A stretch of DNA of 8,988 nt from contig CATPAS010000229.1 in NCBI GenBank assembly GCA_955652075.1, positions 1 to 8,988 on the forward strand, read 5' to 3'. This DNA comes from an uncultured Gaiellaceae bacterium (GTDB lineage: Bacteria > Actinomycetota > Thermoleophilia > Gaiellales > Gaiellaceae). Below, piece after piece: positions 1-6,012 of this stretch (position 1 is the first letter of the stretch; each line of letters starts with the position of its first letter). A model generated the notes under the pieces. It saw only the letters and a list, made by a program, of their open reading frames with translations, was not told the origin of the DNA and made no database searches. A program made the translations under genes and the position numbers.

Positions 1-569
1 GTCGCCCGCCCGGGGAGGCTCTTACCGCGACCACGGCCTTGGGTCAGCTGCTCCGGTTCCGCGTCATGCGTGCAACGGAGAACATCGGTCACCAGAGAAT
101 CGGTTCGATCTGCGTCCAAGGCTTGTACAGCACCCCCCGACATCGTCACGTCTCGGGGGCCCTCGTTCTGCTCGACAACGGCGAGAAGCTCTACGACTTC
201 GGATACGGCGTGCATGAGGTCGGACGGCGAGGCCGTGTCGGTCCAGTAGATGAGGCGCGCTTCTTGCTCGCCGGATGTCCGCGTTTCGTCGGCGGGCGGG
301 TTGCCGCCCGGCTGATGGGCGGCCGCTGGATCGACACTGATCCCAGTCGCGCCGACGGTGCCTCGGTCTTGAGGCTGACCTTTGGAGAGCGTGCGAAGCC
401 GATCGACCTCTACGTCGGGAAGCGCACTTTCCTTCCCGTCGCGCTCAGGATCTCCGGTGACCAGGCGTTCGGTTGGAGCGATCTCATGCCAGGGGGCGGG
501 CGCGCTGCGGTCGTCCGTGTCTTTCGCGCCTTCCATCTCAACGTGTCAAGAGGGACGCCCAATGCTTGA
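1..569 (+). CDS. 3' part of an unrecognised protein gene, possibly LolA/lipoprotein-like
   Basis: The frame is open to the left edge, so this is read as a gene cut by the window; the internal TTG at 39 and ATG at 66 are possible but unproven starts. About 188 residues are visible, ending in TGA at 567-569. The chain has no evident membrane segment. It alternates short strand-like stretches (ALVLLDNGEKLYDFG, ASVLRLTFG, IDLYVGKRTFLPVALRI) and has two cysteines, in ICVQG and AGCPRF. The phrase 'DLYVGKRTFLPVALRI' resembles the strand-turn-strand wording of LolA/LppX-type lipoprotein-binding folds, but this is a weak likeness and no function is assigned. It overlaps the next gene by 8 bases (ATGCTTGA), the usual sign of translational coupling, which suggests the two are co-expressed. 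Coding status is well supported by the overlap and the clean frame; identity is not. Confidence 0.72.
   Translation, partial: RPPGEALTATTALGQLLRFRVMRATENIGHQRIGSICVQGLYSTPRHRHVSGALVLLDNGEKLYDFGYGVHEVGRRGRVGPVDEARFLLAGCPRFVGGRVAARLMGGRWIDTDPSRADGASVLRLTFGERAKPIDLYVGKRTFLPVALRISGDQAFGWSDLMPGGGRAAVVRVFRAFHLNVSRGTPNA
549..555 (+). promoter_or_regulatory. Ribosome binding site fixing the mannosyltransferase start
   Basis: AGAGGGA lies 6 bases before the ATG at 562. It decides the start against a longer in-frame extension back to 382, which would run through the upstream gene in another frame and is arginine/serine-rich nonsense. Confidence 0.65.
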
Positions 570-1710
570 ACCGGCGGCAGTTGCGTCGGTCGTTGGTCGG
601 CAATCGGCGACTGTGTGGCTGTTGGAGCGCCGCCAAATCCTCGGCTGGTGGGCGGGCTCTCGTGTCCTCGTCACGGTAGCAGCGCTGTCATTGCATGGCC
701 TGCGCGCGTCGCATGGCTACTTCGGGTCTCATATCTTCCAGCACGCGCTTGGACCACTCGAGGCGTGGGACGGCGTCTGGTATCAGCGTATCGCCGAACA
801 CGGCTACCTGCTACTGCCTGGCCAACAAAGCGACCCCGCGTTCTTTCCGCTTTATCCATTGCTGTTGAAATCCGCCGACGCCCTGGGGATCTCGATCGGA
901 GCGGCCGGCGTGATCCTCTCGAACATCTTCTTCCTCGCCGCACTGCTCGCGTTCGACTCGCTGGGTAACGAGCTGTTCTCGTCGCAACTCGCGCGACGCG
1001 CGACGCTCTTGCTCGCCGTCTTCCCGACGTCCTACGTGTGCTCGATGGTGTATCCGGAAAGCCTCGTGCTGCTCGCTTTCGCCCTCGCCGGGCTCTTCGC
1101 CGTGCGCGGGCGCTGGCTCGCGTGCGGAGGCGCCGCGGCTGTTGCCGCGCTTGCACGGCCGGAAGGGCTGCTGCTGGCGTTCCCGATTGCCGCCTGTGTC
1201 TTCGCGCGACGCCGAGAGCTGTCGCCGACCGAGCGTGGGCGAGGACTCGCCGCAGTCCTCGCCGCGCCCGCTGCTGCGATCTCGTTCCCGCTTTATCTCG
1301 GTTGGGCGCTGCACGCTCCGCTGGCGTGGACGAGCGCGCAGCACGCGTGGGGCCGCTCGTTTCGGCTCGACGGGCTCTTCATTGCCGTCCGCAACGCCTG
1401 GGCCGACATCGGCCGTCAAGGCTGGACGTCACGAGACGTAGTCTTTTGCCTGTTGACGCTGGCGTTGCTCGGAGCGGCATGGCGCGCAGGAGCGCCACGA
1501 GGGTGGATTGCGCTCGGCGTTCTCATCGTGCTGCTCCCGGTCGGCAGCACCTCGTTCGCCTCCGATGCCCGATTCGCCTTCCTCGCGCTGCCTGCCTACT
1601 GGGGCCTCGCGTCGATCTGTCGTGAGCGGCGGCGATTCGTAGCGGCCGCCGCGCTCTGCGCCGCGCTACTCGTTGGTGCGACAGTCACCTTGCCGTTCGT
1701 GTTCCCATAG
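562..1710 (+). CDS. PIG-V-like multi-membrane mannosyltransferase (GT-C type)
   Basis: This 382-residue integral membrane protein resembles the PIG-V/GPI-mannosyltransferase-2 family, whose members transfer a mannose from a polyprenyl-phosphate donor on the outer face of the membrane. Seen in the sequence are the loop motif WDGVWY (69-74) with an acidic residue typical of GT-C active sites, FFPLYP (94-99), FPTSYVCSMVYPESL (154-168), ARPEG (198-202) and, near the end, DARFAFLALPAYWGLA (335-350), all in the family order. About nine or ten hydrophobic helices follow the first loop. In bacteria such proteins are thought to glycosylate envelope lipids or proteins; the acceptor here is unknown. The ATG at 562 has a good ribosome binding site and overlaps the stop of the preceding gene. 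It ends in TAG, 55 bases from the convergent protease gene. The family call is confident; the sugar and acceptor are not shown by the sequence. Confidence 0.85.
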   Translation: MLEPAAVASVVGRQSATVWLLERRQILGWWAGSRVLVTVAALSLHGLRASHGYFGSHIFQHALGPLEAWDGVWYQRIAEHGYLLLPGQQSDPAFFPLYPLLLKSADALGISIGAAGVILSNIFFLAALLAFDSLGNELFSSQLARRATLLLAVFPTSYVCSMVYPESLVLLAFALAGLFAVRGRWLACGGAAAVAALARPEGLLLAFPIAACVFARRRELSPTERGRGLAAVLAAPAAAISFPLYLGWALHAPLAWTSAQHAWGRSFRLDGLFIAVRNAWADIGRQGWTSRDVVFCLLTLALLGAAWRAGAPRGWIALGVLIVLLPVGSTSFASDARFAFLALPAYWGLASICRERRRFVAAAALCAALLVGATVTLPFVFP

Positions 1711-1714
1711 GACG

Positions 1715-1732
1715 CGTGCGCGTGTGCGCACG
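1715..1732. terminator. Small hairpin between convergent genes, possible bidirectional terminator
   Basis: CGTGCGC (1715-1721) and GCGCACG (1726-1732) form a perfect 7-bp stem with a GTGT loop, just after the mannosyltransferase stop and before the 3' end of the opposing gene. There is no T-run on either side, so it is at best a weak or factor-dependent terminator. Position between two converging genes is the main support. Confidence 0.35.
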
Positions 1733-1765
1733 TCCGCGAACCCGATTCCTCTCCTGTTTCGCCCT

Positions 1766-2389
1766 CTACAGACAAGGCTCCTGGTACGCAGGTGGCAGCA
1801 ACGAGTGGAACTCCGCGCCGGCCCGGTGCATGAAGCCCGGCCATTGGCCCTGCAAACCAAACATCCGCGCGACCGTCGTGTCGTGTGAGGTTGCGAAACA
1901 CTCCGCGTCGCGTTCGAGCTTCTCGGTGTAGCCGTAGACGATGTGTCCGAGCTCGTGCGTGATCGCGTGGATCGACATGCCGATCAGGGCGGAGTTCGGT
2001 GTCCCGGGCCAGAGCTCGTACGGTACGTCGACAATTTTCGGATAGACGAGCGCGGTCAGCAGCGATGCACAGACCAACCGCGAAAGCGTGATCGTTGGTG
2101 TCGTGCCGAACGGCCAACCGAGCGGGTACGCGTAGCCCCAAATGTGCGACGGAGCCCACGTTGCCTTCAAGGTCGGCCCCGCGAGCCATGCCGAGTTCGT
2201 GTCTCCGCCTTCCTCGTCCGAAGCAGTTGCGCAACGAACGTCGACGCTCTTGCCTGTCAACTCGAGCGCGATCGCGTCGAAGGCGGCCCAGTGCGACGAA
2301 CCAGCCGTCTTCCCTGCCGGCGCGACGATCAACGACGCGACCATGGCAGCGATCGCGAACAGGCCGAGGATCAATGTCCTGGCCTTCAT
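1766..2389 (-). CDS. Small exported putative zinc metalloprotease (HELGH motif)
   Basis: This 207-residue protein begins with a signal peptide or membrane anchor (MKAR, then a hydrophobic run at about 5-25 ending in APAG). The key motif is HELGH at 145-149, a HExxH zinc-binding and catalytic motif, followed by LERDAECFA at 158-166 whose E159, D161 or E163 could be the third metal ligand. That spacing recalls gluzincin-like or ImmA/IrrE-type peptidases, but the rest does not match a family I recognise. Four cysteines (C53, C107, C164, C206) could form two disulfides, which fits an extracytoplasmic place. The ATG at 2389 is preferred over longer in-frame starts because it opens the signal peptide; the upstream extension is arginine-rich. 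A GGAG lies 10 bases before it, a slightly long spacing. It converges on the mannosyltransferase gene. Activity and substrate are unknown. Confidence 0.75.
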   Translation of the reverse strand: MKARTLILGLFAIAAMVASLIVAPAGKTAGSSHWAAFDAIALELTGKSVDVRCATASDEEGGDTNSAWLAGPTLKATWAPSHIWGYAYPLGWPFGTTPTITLSRLVCASLLTALVYPKIVDVPYELWPGTPNSALIGMSIHAITHELGHIVYGYTEKLERDAECFATSHDTTVARMFGLQGQWPGFMHRAGAEFHSLLPPAYQEPCL

Positions 2390-2446
2390 AAGGTCACTAC
2401 TCCGTTCTGCGCCTCGGCGTCTCCGATCGAGACGATCTTGGCGTAC

Positions 2447-2452
2447 TGTCAA
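2447..2452 (-). promoter_or_regulatory. Candidate -35 box (TTGACA) for the metalloprotease gene
   Basis: On the minus strand a perfect TTGACA lies about 58 bases before the metalloprotease start, just past the stop of the small upstream frame. The hexamer at normal spacing (16-18 bases) is a poor -10, around TCGATC, so this is a candidate only. Confidence 0.25.
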
Positions 2453-2457
2453 TCGCT

Positions 2458-2634
2458 CTACTCGCGGCCAAGGATCACCGCATGCCTGTCGACTTCGTCG
2501 CGGGTGGCGAAGCCGCCATGAAGCTCGACGTTGCCGTCGATGCTCGGGCCCGCCTTCACACCATACGGGCAATCTGCGGCCGCCGTTGAAAAGGATGGAG
2601 CCCCGGCGAAGGCTGTTCCTGACTTCTCACGCAA
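2458..2634 (-). CDS. Possible 58-residue small protein, or remnant of a larger gene
   Basis: A minus-strand frame starts at TTG (2634-2632), directly after an in-frame TGA, and ends in TAG (2460-2458). Its second half reads as plausible protein (DCPYGVKAGP, SIDGNVELHGGF, ATRDEVDRHAVILGRE) with G or C at most third codon positions and none of the arginine-rich look of shadow frames. No other convincing gene covers this stretch on either strand. I do not recognise the product. The start has no ribosome binding site at normal distance; a purine-rich AAGGAGAAAAGG occurs on this strand but about 35-50 bases further upstream. It lies 68 bases before the metalloprotease start on the same strand. It could be a true small gene, or the 3' end of a decayed gene whose beginning was lost when the Ig-repeat gene's neighbourhood was rearranged. 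Confidence 0.4.
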   Translation of the reverse strand: MREKSGTAFAGAPSFSTAAADCPYGVKAGPSIDGNVELHGGFATRDEVDRHAVILGRE

Positions 2635-2642
2635 TCAGGCGG

Positions 2643-2701
2643 TTGACGGAGCTTTACCCTCGGCCTTTTCTCCTTTTACGCAGGCCCGCTTCTGGTAGTT
2701 T
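2643..2701 (+). promoter_or_regulatory. Probable promoter region of the Ig-repeat gene (elements uncertain)
   Basis: This stretch between the small minus-strand frame and the Ig-repeat gene is locally T-rich and holds no gene. TTGACG (2643-2648) could be a -35; at 17-base spacing the hexamer is TTTTCT (2666-2671), a weak -10. Alternatively TAGTTT (2696-2701) fits a TANNNT -10, which would put the transcript start almost at the TTG start codon (2711), where no Shine-Dalgarno sequence is visible. Neither is strong. Confidence 0.22.
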
Positions 2702-2710
2702 GCGCCGGTC

Positions 2711-3823
2711 TTGAGGCGCTTCGTGTTCGTTCTGTTCGCTGCCGGGGTCGTTGCCGTCGTCCTTACCGCCACCGCCGCAGCGCTTCGCTTCAACGACGAC
2801 GCGTACAACTGGCCGGACGGCGAGGTCGGTACGCCGTATTTCAAGGAGTTGACCGCCAGCGCAGGCTGCCCGCCTTACAAATTCAGCGTCTTGTCGGGGA
2901 CGTTGCCCGACGGCCTCTCGCTTGCATCCGACGGCAAGGTCACCGGCACGCCCCAGCGGCTCGGTAAGTGGACCTTCTGGCTCGAGCTTCGCGGTGCCGG
3001 CTGTCCGACCGACAAAACGGCCCAGCGCGAGTTCTCGGCGTCCGTGACCCGCATCAAAGTGACTGTGCAAACCAACCTGCTTCCGGACGCCGTCAAAGGC
3101 GCGCCGTATCCGACGCAGAACCTGCAAGTGATCGGGGGAACTGGCACCGGCTACACGTGGTCGCTTGCGAACGGCGCACTGCCGGCAGGCCTGACCCTGA
3201 CCCCAAGCGGCACGATCAGCCGAACGCCTACCGCAAACGGCGTCTCGATCTTCACGGTGCTGGCGACCGATAGCGCCGGCAGGTCAGACACGAAGCAGCT
3301 GTCGATCGCCGTTGTCGACGCCCTGAGCGCGGCAGCTTCGGCGAGCGTCGGAGAGGTTGGCGTCCCGTTCAGCGCCGAGGTCAAGCTCTCGGGTGGGACT
3401 CCCGGCTACACGATGACTGCGGCGGGCCTCCCGCCGGGGTTGTCCTTCGACGCCGCCAGCGGCTCCATCAGCGGAACCCCTGAAGCAGTCGGGTCGTTCG
3501 GTTTGCAGGTGGCGATCACCGATTCGCGAGGGCTGCGGGCGACGAGTACGGTGACGCTCAAGGTTGTCGGGCACCTTGCCATCGCGACCAGGAGTCTGCG
3601 TGCTGGGAGCGTGGGCACTGCCTATGGAGTCCGCGTGCGGCTGTCAGGCGGCGCGCGTCCCTTCAGGTGGACGGCTCGCGGTCTTCCGCGTGGCCTTCGG
3701 CTCAGCACAGGCGGGATGCTGACCGGTTCCCCGGCAGTCGCCGGAACGTATCGGCTTCAGATTCGAGTGCGTGATGCCCTCGGCGCGACGTCGAGCCGGA
3801 CGCTGGCGCTCGCCGTCCGCTAG
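2711..3823 (+). CDS. Exported protein of four putative-Ig (He_PIG-type) repeats
   Basis: The 370-residue product has a signal peptide (MRRF, hydrophobic core to about residue 24) and then four tandem repeats of about 80-88 residues: roughly 31-116, 117-204, 205-286 and 287-370. Each carries the hallmark of putative-Ig domains: a G-x-P-Y/F opening, then LPDGLSL (65-71), LPAGLTL (157-163), LPPGLSF (240-246) or LPRGLRL (325-331), then a G-T-P turn (79-81, 255-257; RTP at 171-173 and GSP at 339-341). Repeat 1 is the most divergent and has a cysteine pair (C53, C98) that may form a disulfide. Such domains usually act as adhesive or spacer modules at the cell surface; there is no anchor or catalytic domain here. 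The TTG at 2711 is the first start after an in-frame TAG at 2696 and gives the full signal peptide; GTG at 2723 would cut off its basic end. The next exported-peptidase gene follows 48 bases later on the same strand. Confidence 0.85.
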   Translation: MRRFVFVLFAAGVVAVVLTATAAALRFNDDAYNWPDGEVGTPYFKELTASAGCPPYKFSVLSGTLPDGLSLASDGKVTGTPQRLGKWTFWLELRGAGCPTDKTAQREFSASVTRIKVTVQTNLLPDAVKGAPYPTQNLQVIGGTGTGYTWSLANGALPAGLTLTPSGTISRTPTANGVSIFTVLATDSAGRSDTKQLSIAVVDALSAAASASVGEVGVPFSAEVKLSGGTPGYTMTAAGLPPGLSFDAASGSISGTPEAVGSFGLQVAITDSRGLRATSTVTLKVVGHLAIATRSLRAGSVGTAYGVRVRLSGGARPFRWTARGLPRGLRLSTGGMLTGSPAVAGTYRLQIRVRDALGATSSRTLALAVR

Positions 3824-3862
3824 GAAGTCCATTCGCCTCGAGTGACGGGCCGCAGTAACATC

Positions 3863-3867
3863 GGGGG
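3863..3867 (+). promoter_or_regulatory. Ribosome binding site supporting the NlpC/P60 start
   Basis: GGGGG sits 4 bases before the ATG at 3872. This supports ATG 3872 over the in-frame GTG at 3842, as does the signal peptide, which begins MLRRG at 3872. Confidence 0.45.
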
Positions 3868-3871
3868 CTCG

Positions 3872-4912
3872 ATGCTGCGCCGGGGATTGGGGGTTGCGGC
3901 TGTCCTGCTCGTCTTCGCCGCGCCTGCGCGGGCGGGGACGCTGGGGCTCGCCGAGGTGCGCTCTGCAGACGGGACGTTGATCGGCAAGGCCGGCGCGGGC
4001 GCCTATTCGTATCCGGCGGACGGCTCGATCCTCAGGATCGGCTGGTCTCGGGCGACGGCGGCGCGCGTCGAGCTGCGCAACGTGTCGATGTTCAACGGCC
4101 GCGTGACCGTTCGCCGGCTCGTGGTGCCGTCGCGCGGGCTCGACGGCGCCAGGATCGAGGGTCTCGTCGTGGATGGGACGGGTTATGTCGTCGGCCCGAA
4201 CGCCATCATCCCGCTGGCCGGCGGCAGTTACATCGTGGCGCTGCAGGAGGCGGTCTCGCCCGGCCGGTCGGGTTCCGGGCTCGTTGCCCTGCGCGCGTTC
4301 GTCTCGGACCCCTCCCTCGGCTTGGCGCCCGGAACCCAGCTGCTCGTCGGGCTCGCCCGCGCCGCGCACCCGGATTCCTCGACGAGTCGCGCCGCCGCGG
4401 TGCTCGGGCTTCCTCAGCTTCCTGCCGCACAGGCGTCGATGGCCGGCGTACCGACGTTCCTCGAGCCTGCGATCCTGCCGCCGACCAACACGCTGGGCGG
4501 TCAGGCGGTCGCGCTTGCGTATCGCTACCTCGGCGTCCCGTACGTCTGGGGCGGCGAGTCCCCGTCCGGTTTCGATTGCTCCGGCCTGACGATGTACGTC
4601 TACGGGCAGCTCGGGATCAAGCTCGGCCACTACACCGGCTTCCAGTACTACGCGGGACTGCGCGTCCCGCGCGACCAGCTGCAGCCGGGTGACCTCCTCT
4701 TCTTCCACGCCAACTCCGCCGGCGTGCCGCAGCACGAGGGAATGTACGTCGGGAACGGATCCTTCATCCACGCACCGCAGACGGGCGATGTCGTGAAGAT
4801 CTCGAGCCTCTTCGAGACCCAGTACGCGCTTGCCTACGTCGGCGCGGTCCGGCCCTATGCCGCGGGCGCCTCGCCGTCGTCGCTCTCGACCTGGACCTCG
4901 GTGTCCGGGTAG
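3872..4912 (+). CDS. Secreted NlpC/P60 cell-wall endopeptidase with unknown N-terminal region
   Basis: The 346-residue product has a signal peptide ending APARA-G (cleavage after about 21). Residues 210-330 are an NlpC/P60 papain-like domain, which cleaves peptide stems of peptidoglycan outside the cell. Visible hallmarks are YVWGG (224-228), the nucleophile Cys236 in FDCSGL, His288 in HEGMYVGNG and His300 in FIHAP, the expected Cys-His-His triad; QPGDLLFF (271-278) is the usual strand between them. Residues 22-205 are strand-rich and glycine-rich (for example RVELRNVSMFNGRVTVRRL near 65-83) and match no domain I recognise; they may bind the wall or gate the active site. A short polar tail (331-346) follows the domain. 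The gene lies downstream of the Ig-repeat gene and is probably co-transcribed. Its last 58 bases overlap, tail to tail, the small gene on the other strand. Confidence 0.9.
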   Translation: MLRRGLGVAAVLLVFAAPARAGTLGLAEVRSADGTLIGKAGAGAYSYPADGSILRIGWSRATAARVELRNVSMFNGRVTVRRLVVPSRGLDGARIEGLVVDGTGYVVGPNAIIPLAGGSYIVALQEAVSPGRSGSGLVALRAFVSDPSLGLAPGTQLLVGLARAAHPDSSTSRAAAVLGLPQLPAAQASMAGVPTFLEPAILPPTNTLGGQAVALAYRYLGVPYVWGGESPSGFDCSGLTMYVYGQLGIKLGHYTGFQYYAGLRVPRDQLQPGDLLFFHANSAGVPQHEGMYVGNGSFIHAPQTGDVVKISSLFETQYALAYVGAVRPYAAGASPSSLSTWTSVSG

Positions 4913-5082
4913 AGCACGCGCCAGACGCGGAGATAGATCTCGAGCTCCTCGCGCGGAGCGAGGCCGGCGGGCAGGTCGACTTCGACCTGGTCGGGTCCGG
5001 CCACGATCGCCGTCTGGCCAAGACTCCGCAGGAAGTTCGCCAGACGGTCCGTGTAGCCCGGGTCGTTGAGGCGAAGCTGCAT
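4855..5082 (-). CDS. 75-residue small protein of unknown function
   Basis: The product starts MQLRLNDPGYTDRL and continues through FLRSLGQTAIVAGPDQVEVDL, LAPREELEIYLRVWRVLYPD and an acidic tail. The pattern helix-strand-strand-helix suggests a compact alpha/beta fold; it has no cysteine, signal peptide or membrane segment, so it is probably cytoplasmic. I have a general impression that similar short proteins occur in related actinobacteria, but cannot name a family. ATG 5082 is chosen over the in-frame ATG at 5115 because the longer start would place its ribosome binding site next to or inside the 5126-5164 hairpin, and the extra 11 residues do not look conserved in style. It follows the peroxiredoxin gene on the same strand, 86 bases away, with the hairpin between. 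Its 3' end overlaps the NlpC/P60 gene by 58 bases on the opposite strand. Confidence 0.65.
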   Translation of the reverse strand: MQLRLNDPGYTDRLANFLRSLGQTAIVAGPDQVEVDLPAGLAPREELEIYLRVWRVLYPDTEVQVESDDGEAPAA

Positions 5083-5125
5083 GGGCCGCCATACCGAGCG
5101 TCCCACCGTGACCATCCCGTGAGGA

Positions 5126-5164
5126 TCACCCGACGGAGGGACACCTCGTCCCTCGGTCGGGTGA
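5126..5164 (-). terminator. Strong 16-bp hairpin behind the peroxiredoxin gene
   Basis: TCACCCGAC and GAGGGAC (5126-5142, with one intervening G) pair with GTCCCTC and GTCGGGTGA (5148-5164) to give 16 base pairs around a single G/G mismatch and a 5-base loop. It begins 4 bases past the peroxiredoxin stop, the normal place for a transcription terminator on the minus strand. No T-run follows on either strand, as is common for high-GC actinobacterial terminators. It could also shield the 3' end of the message or attenuate the small gene downstream. Confidence 0.7.
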
Positions 5165-5168
5165 ACTT

Positions 5169-5624
5169 CTAGGAAAGCGAGTCGAGCACTTTCGACGCGT
5201 GGCCGGCCGGCTTGATGCCCATCATCGCGCGGGCGACGTTTCCCTCCGGATCGATGACGAAGGTCGAACGGTTGATCCCCATGTACTTCTTGCCGGCGAA
5301 ATTCTTCTCGCCCCAGACGCCGTACTTCTCAGCGACCTCGTGGTCGGGGTCGGCCAGGAGGGTGAACGGAAGCTCGTACTTCGCCTTGAACTTCGCGTGG
5401 GAGGCGACGTCGTCCGGACTGACGCCGAGTACCTCCGCATTGCGCTCGCGGAAAGCGTCGTAAGCGTCGCGGAACTCGCGGGCCTCGGTCGTGCAACCGG
5501 GCGTGTCGTCCTTCGGGTAGAAGTACAGAACGACCGCTCGGCCACGGAGGTCCGAGAGCTTGACTGTCTCGCCCGTCTCGCTCTGGAGCTCGAAGTCGGG
5601 TGCGGGCTTGCCTTCCTCGATCAC
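5169..5624 (-). CDS. bcp: Peroxiredoxin, Bcp/PrxQ type, one-cysteine form
   Basis: This 151-residue thiol peroxidase reduces hydrogen peroxide and organic peroxides in the cytoplasm. The AhpC/TSA fold is clear: APDFELQSETGE near the start, LRGRAVVLYFYPKDDTPGCTTEA (26-48) with the peroxidatic Cys44 and the T41-P42 of the PxxxT/SxxC-type site, FTLLADPDHEVAEKYGVWG, and GINRSTFVIDPEG before the C-terminal helix. Length fits the family. Cys44 is the only cysteine; the residue five later, where many Bcp enzymes (such as that of E. coli) have the resolving cysteine, is Arg49. It must therefore use an external thiol for recycling. The start is GTG at 5624, preceded at 7 bases by AGAGAGG. Only 30 bases separate it from the divergent membrane-protein gene at 5655, so the promoters of the two must overlap or reach into coding sequence. 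Confidence 0.93.
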   Translation of the reverse strand: MIEEGKPAPDFELQSETGETVKLSDLRGRAVVLYFYPKDDTPGCTTEAREFRDAYDAFRERNAEVLGVSPDDVASHAKFKAKYELPFTLLADPDHEVAEKYGVWGEKNFAGKKYMGINRSTFVIDPEGNVARAMMGIKPAGHASKVLDSLS

Positions 5625-5625
5625 G

Positions 5626-5640
5626 ACAGATCCTCTCTGT
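5626..5640 (-). promoter_or_regulatory. Ribosome binding site of bcp inside a small inverted repeat
   Basis: Read on the minus strand, ACAGA-GAGGA-TCTGT forms a 5-bp stem with the GAGGA ribosome binding site in the loop, just before the GTG start. The stem is short and AT-containing, so regulation by folding is only a possibility; the ribosome binding site itself is credible. Confidence 0.35.
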
Positions 5641-5654
5641 AGGGTGCGCTCGCG

Positions 5655-6008
5655 ATGCTAACGGTGCATCACGCGCTGGCATTCCTCGTAATCGGTGTCT
5701 GTCTGCTCGCCGCCGTGGTCGCTCTCGTGGCGTATCGCAGGCGGGGTGGCGGGGGCGCCCTGGTGTCTCACGCCCTCGCGCTGGCCCAGACGCTCATCGT
5801 GGCGCAGGTCGCCGTCGGGCTTTTGCTGCTGGCCGACCATCGCCACGCCGATAAACGGGTGCATTACATGTATGGAAGCCTCGCGGTGCTCGCAGTGGCC
5901 TGGCCCTGGATCTACGCGCCGCCGGAGCCAAGGCGCCGGCTGGCGTGGTTCGCCGGGGCTACGCTGTTGGCAGCCGTGCTTGCACTTCGCGCCTACCTGA
6001 CCGCCTAG
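5655..6008 (+). CDS. Histidine-rich four-helix membrane protein of unknown function
   Basis: The 117-residue product has four likely membrane helices, at about 7-27, 37-60, 71-88 and 97-115, joined by short loops. It has six histidines, many near helix ends or within helices: H5, H6, H39, H62, H64 and H70 (SHALALAQ, DHRHADKRVHYMYG). Such placement could bind heme or metal, as in small cytochrome-b-like proteins, but no signature proves this. The ATG at 5655 is preceded by AGGGTG at 8 bases. It opens a run of three membrane-protein genes; the next starts 4 bases after its stop, so they are almost certainly one transcript. It is divergent from bcp across 30 bases. I do not recognise the family. 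Confidence 0.75.
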   Translation: MLTVHHALAFLVIGVCLLAAVVALVAYRRRGGGGALVSHALALAQTLIVAQVAVGLLLLADHRHADKRVHYMYGSLAVLAVAWPWIYAPPEPRRRLAWFAGATLLAAVLALRAYLTA

Positions 6009-6012
6009 GACC

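Noticed and set aside
382..561. A longer N-terminus for the mannosyltransferase
   Set aside because: It would overlap the preceding gene in another frame; the ribosome binding site at 549-555 and the 8-base overlap support ATG 562.
811..1419. A 202-codon minus-strand frame
   Set aside because: Antisense to the mannosyltransferase motifs; glutamate/arginine-rich composition typical of a shadow frame.
1943..2714. Two overlapping plus-strand frames (1943-2521 and 2142-2714)
   Set aside because: They run antisense to the metalloprotease gene, which has a signal peptide and HELGH motif; their own translations show no signal, domain or regular composition.
3644..5092. A 482-codon minus-strand frame
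   Set aside because: It lies antisense to the NlpC/P60 gene with its complete catalytic triad and to part of the Ig-repeat gene; the translation is arginine/proline-rich with no domain.
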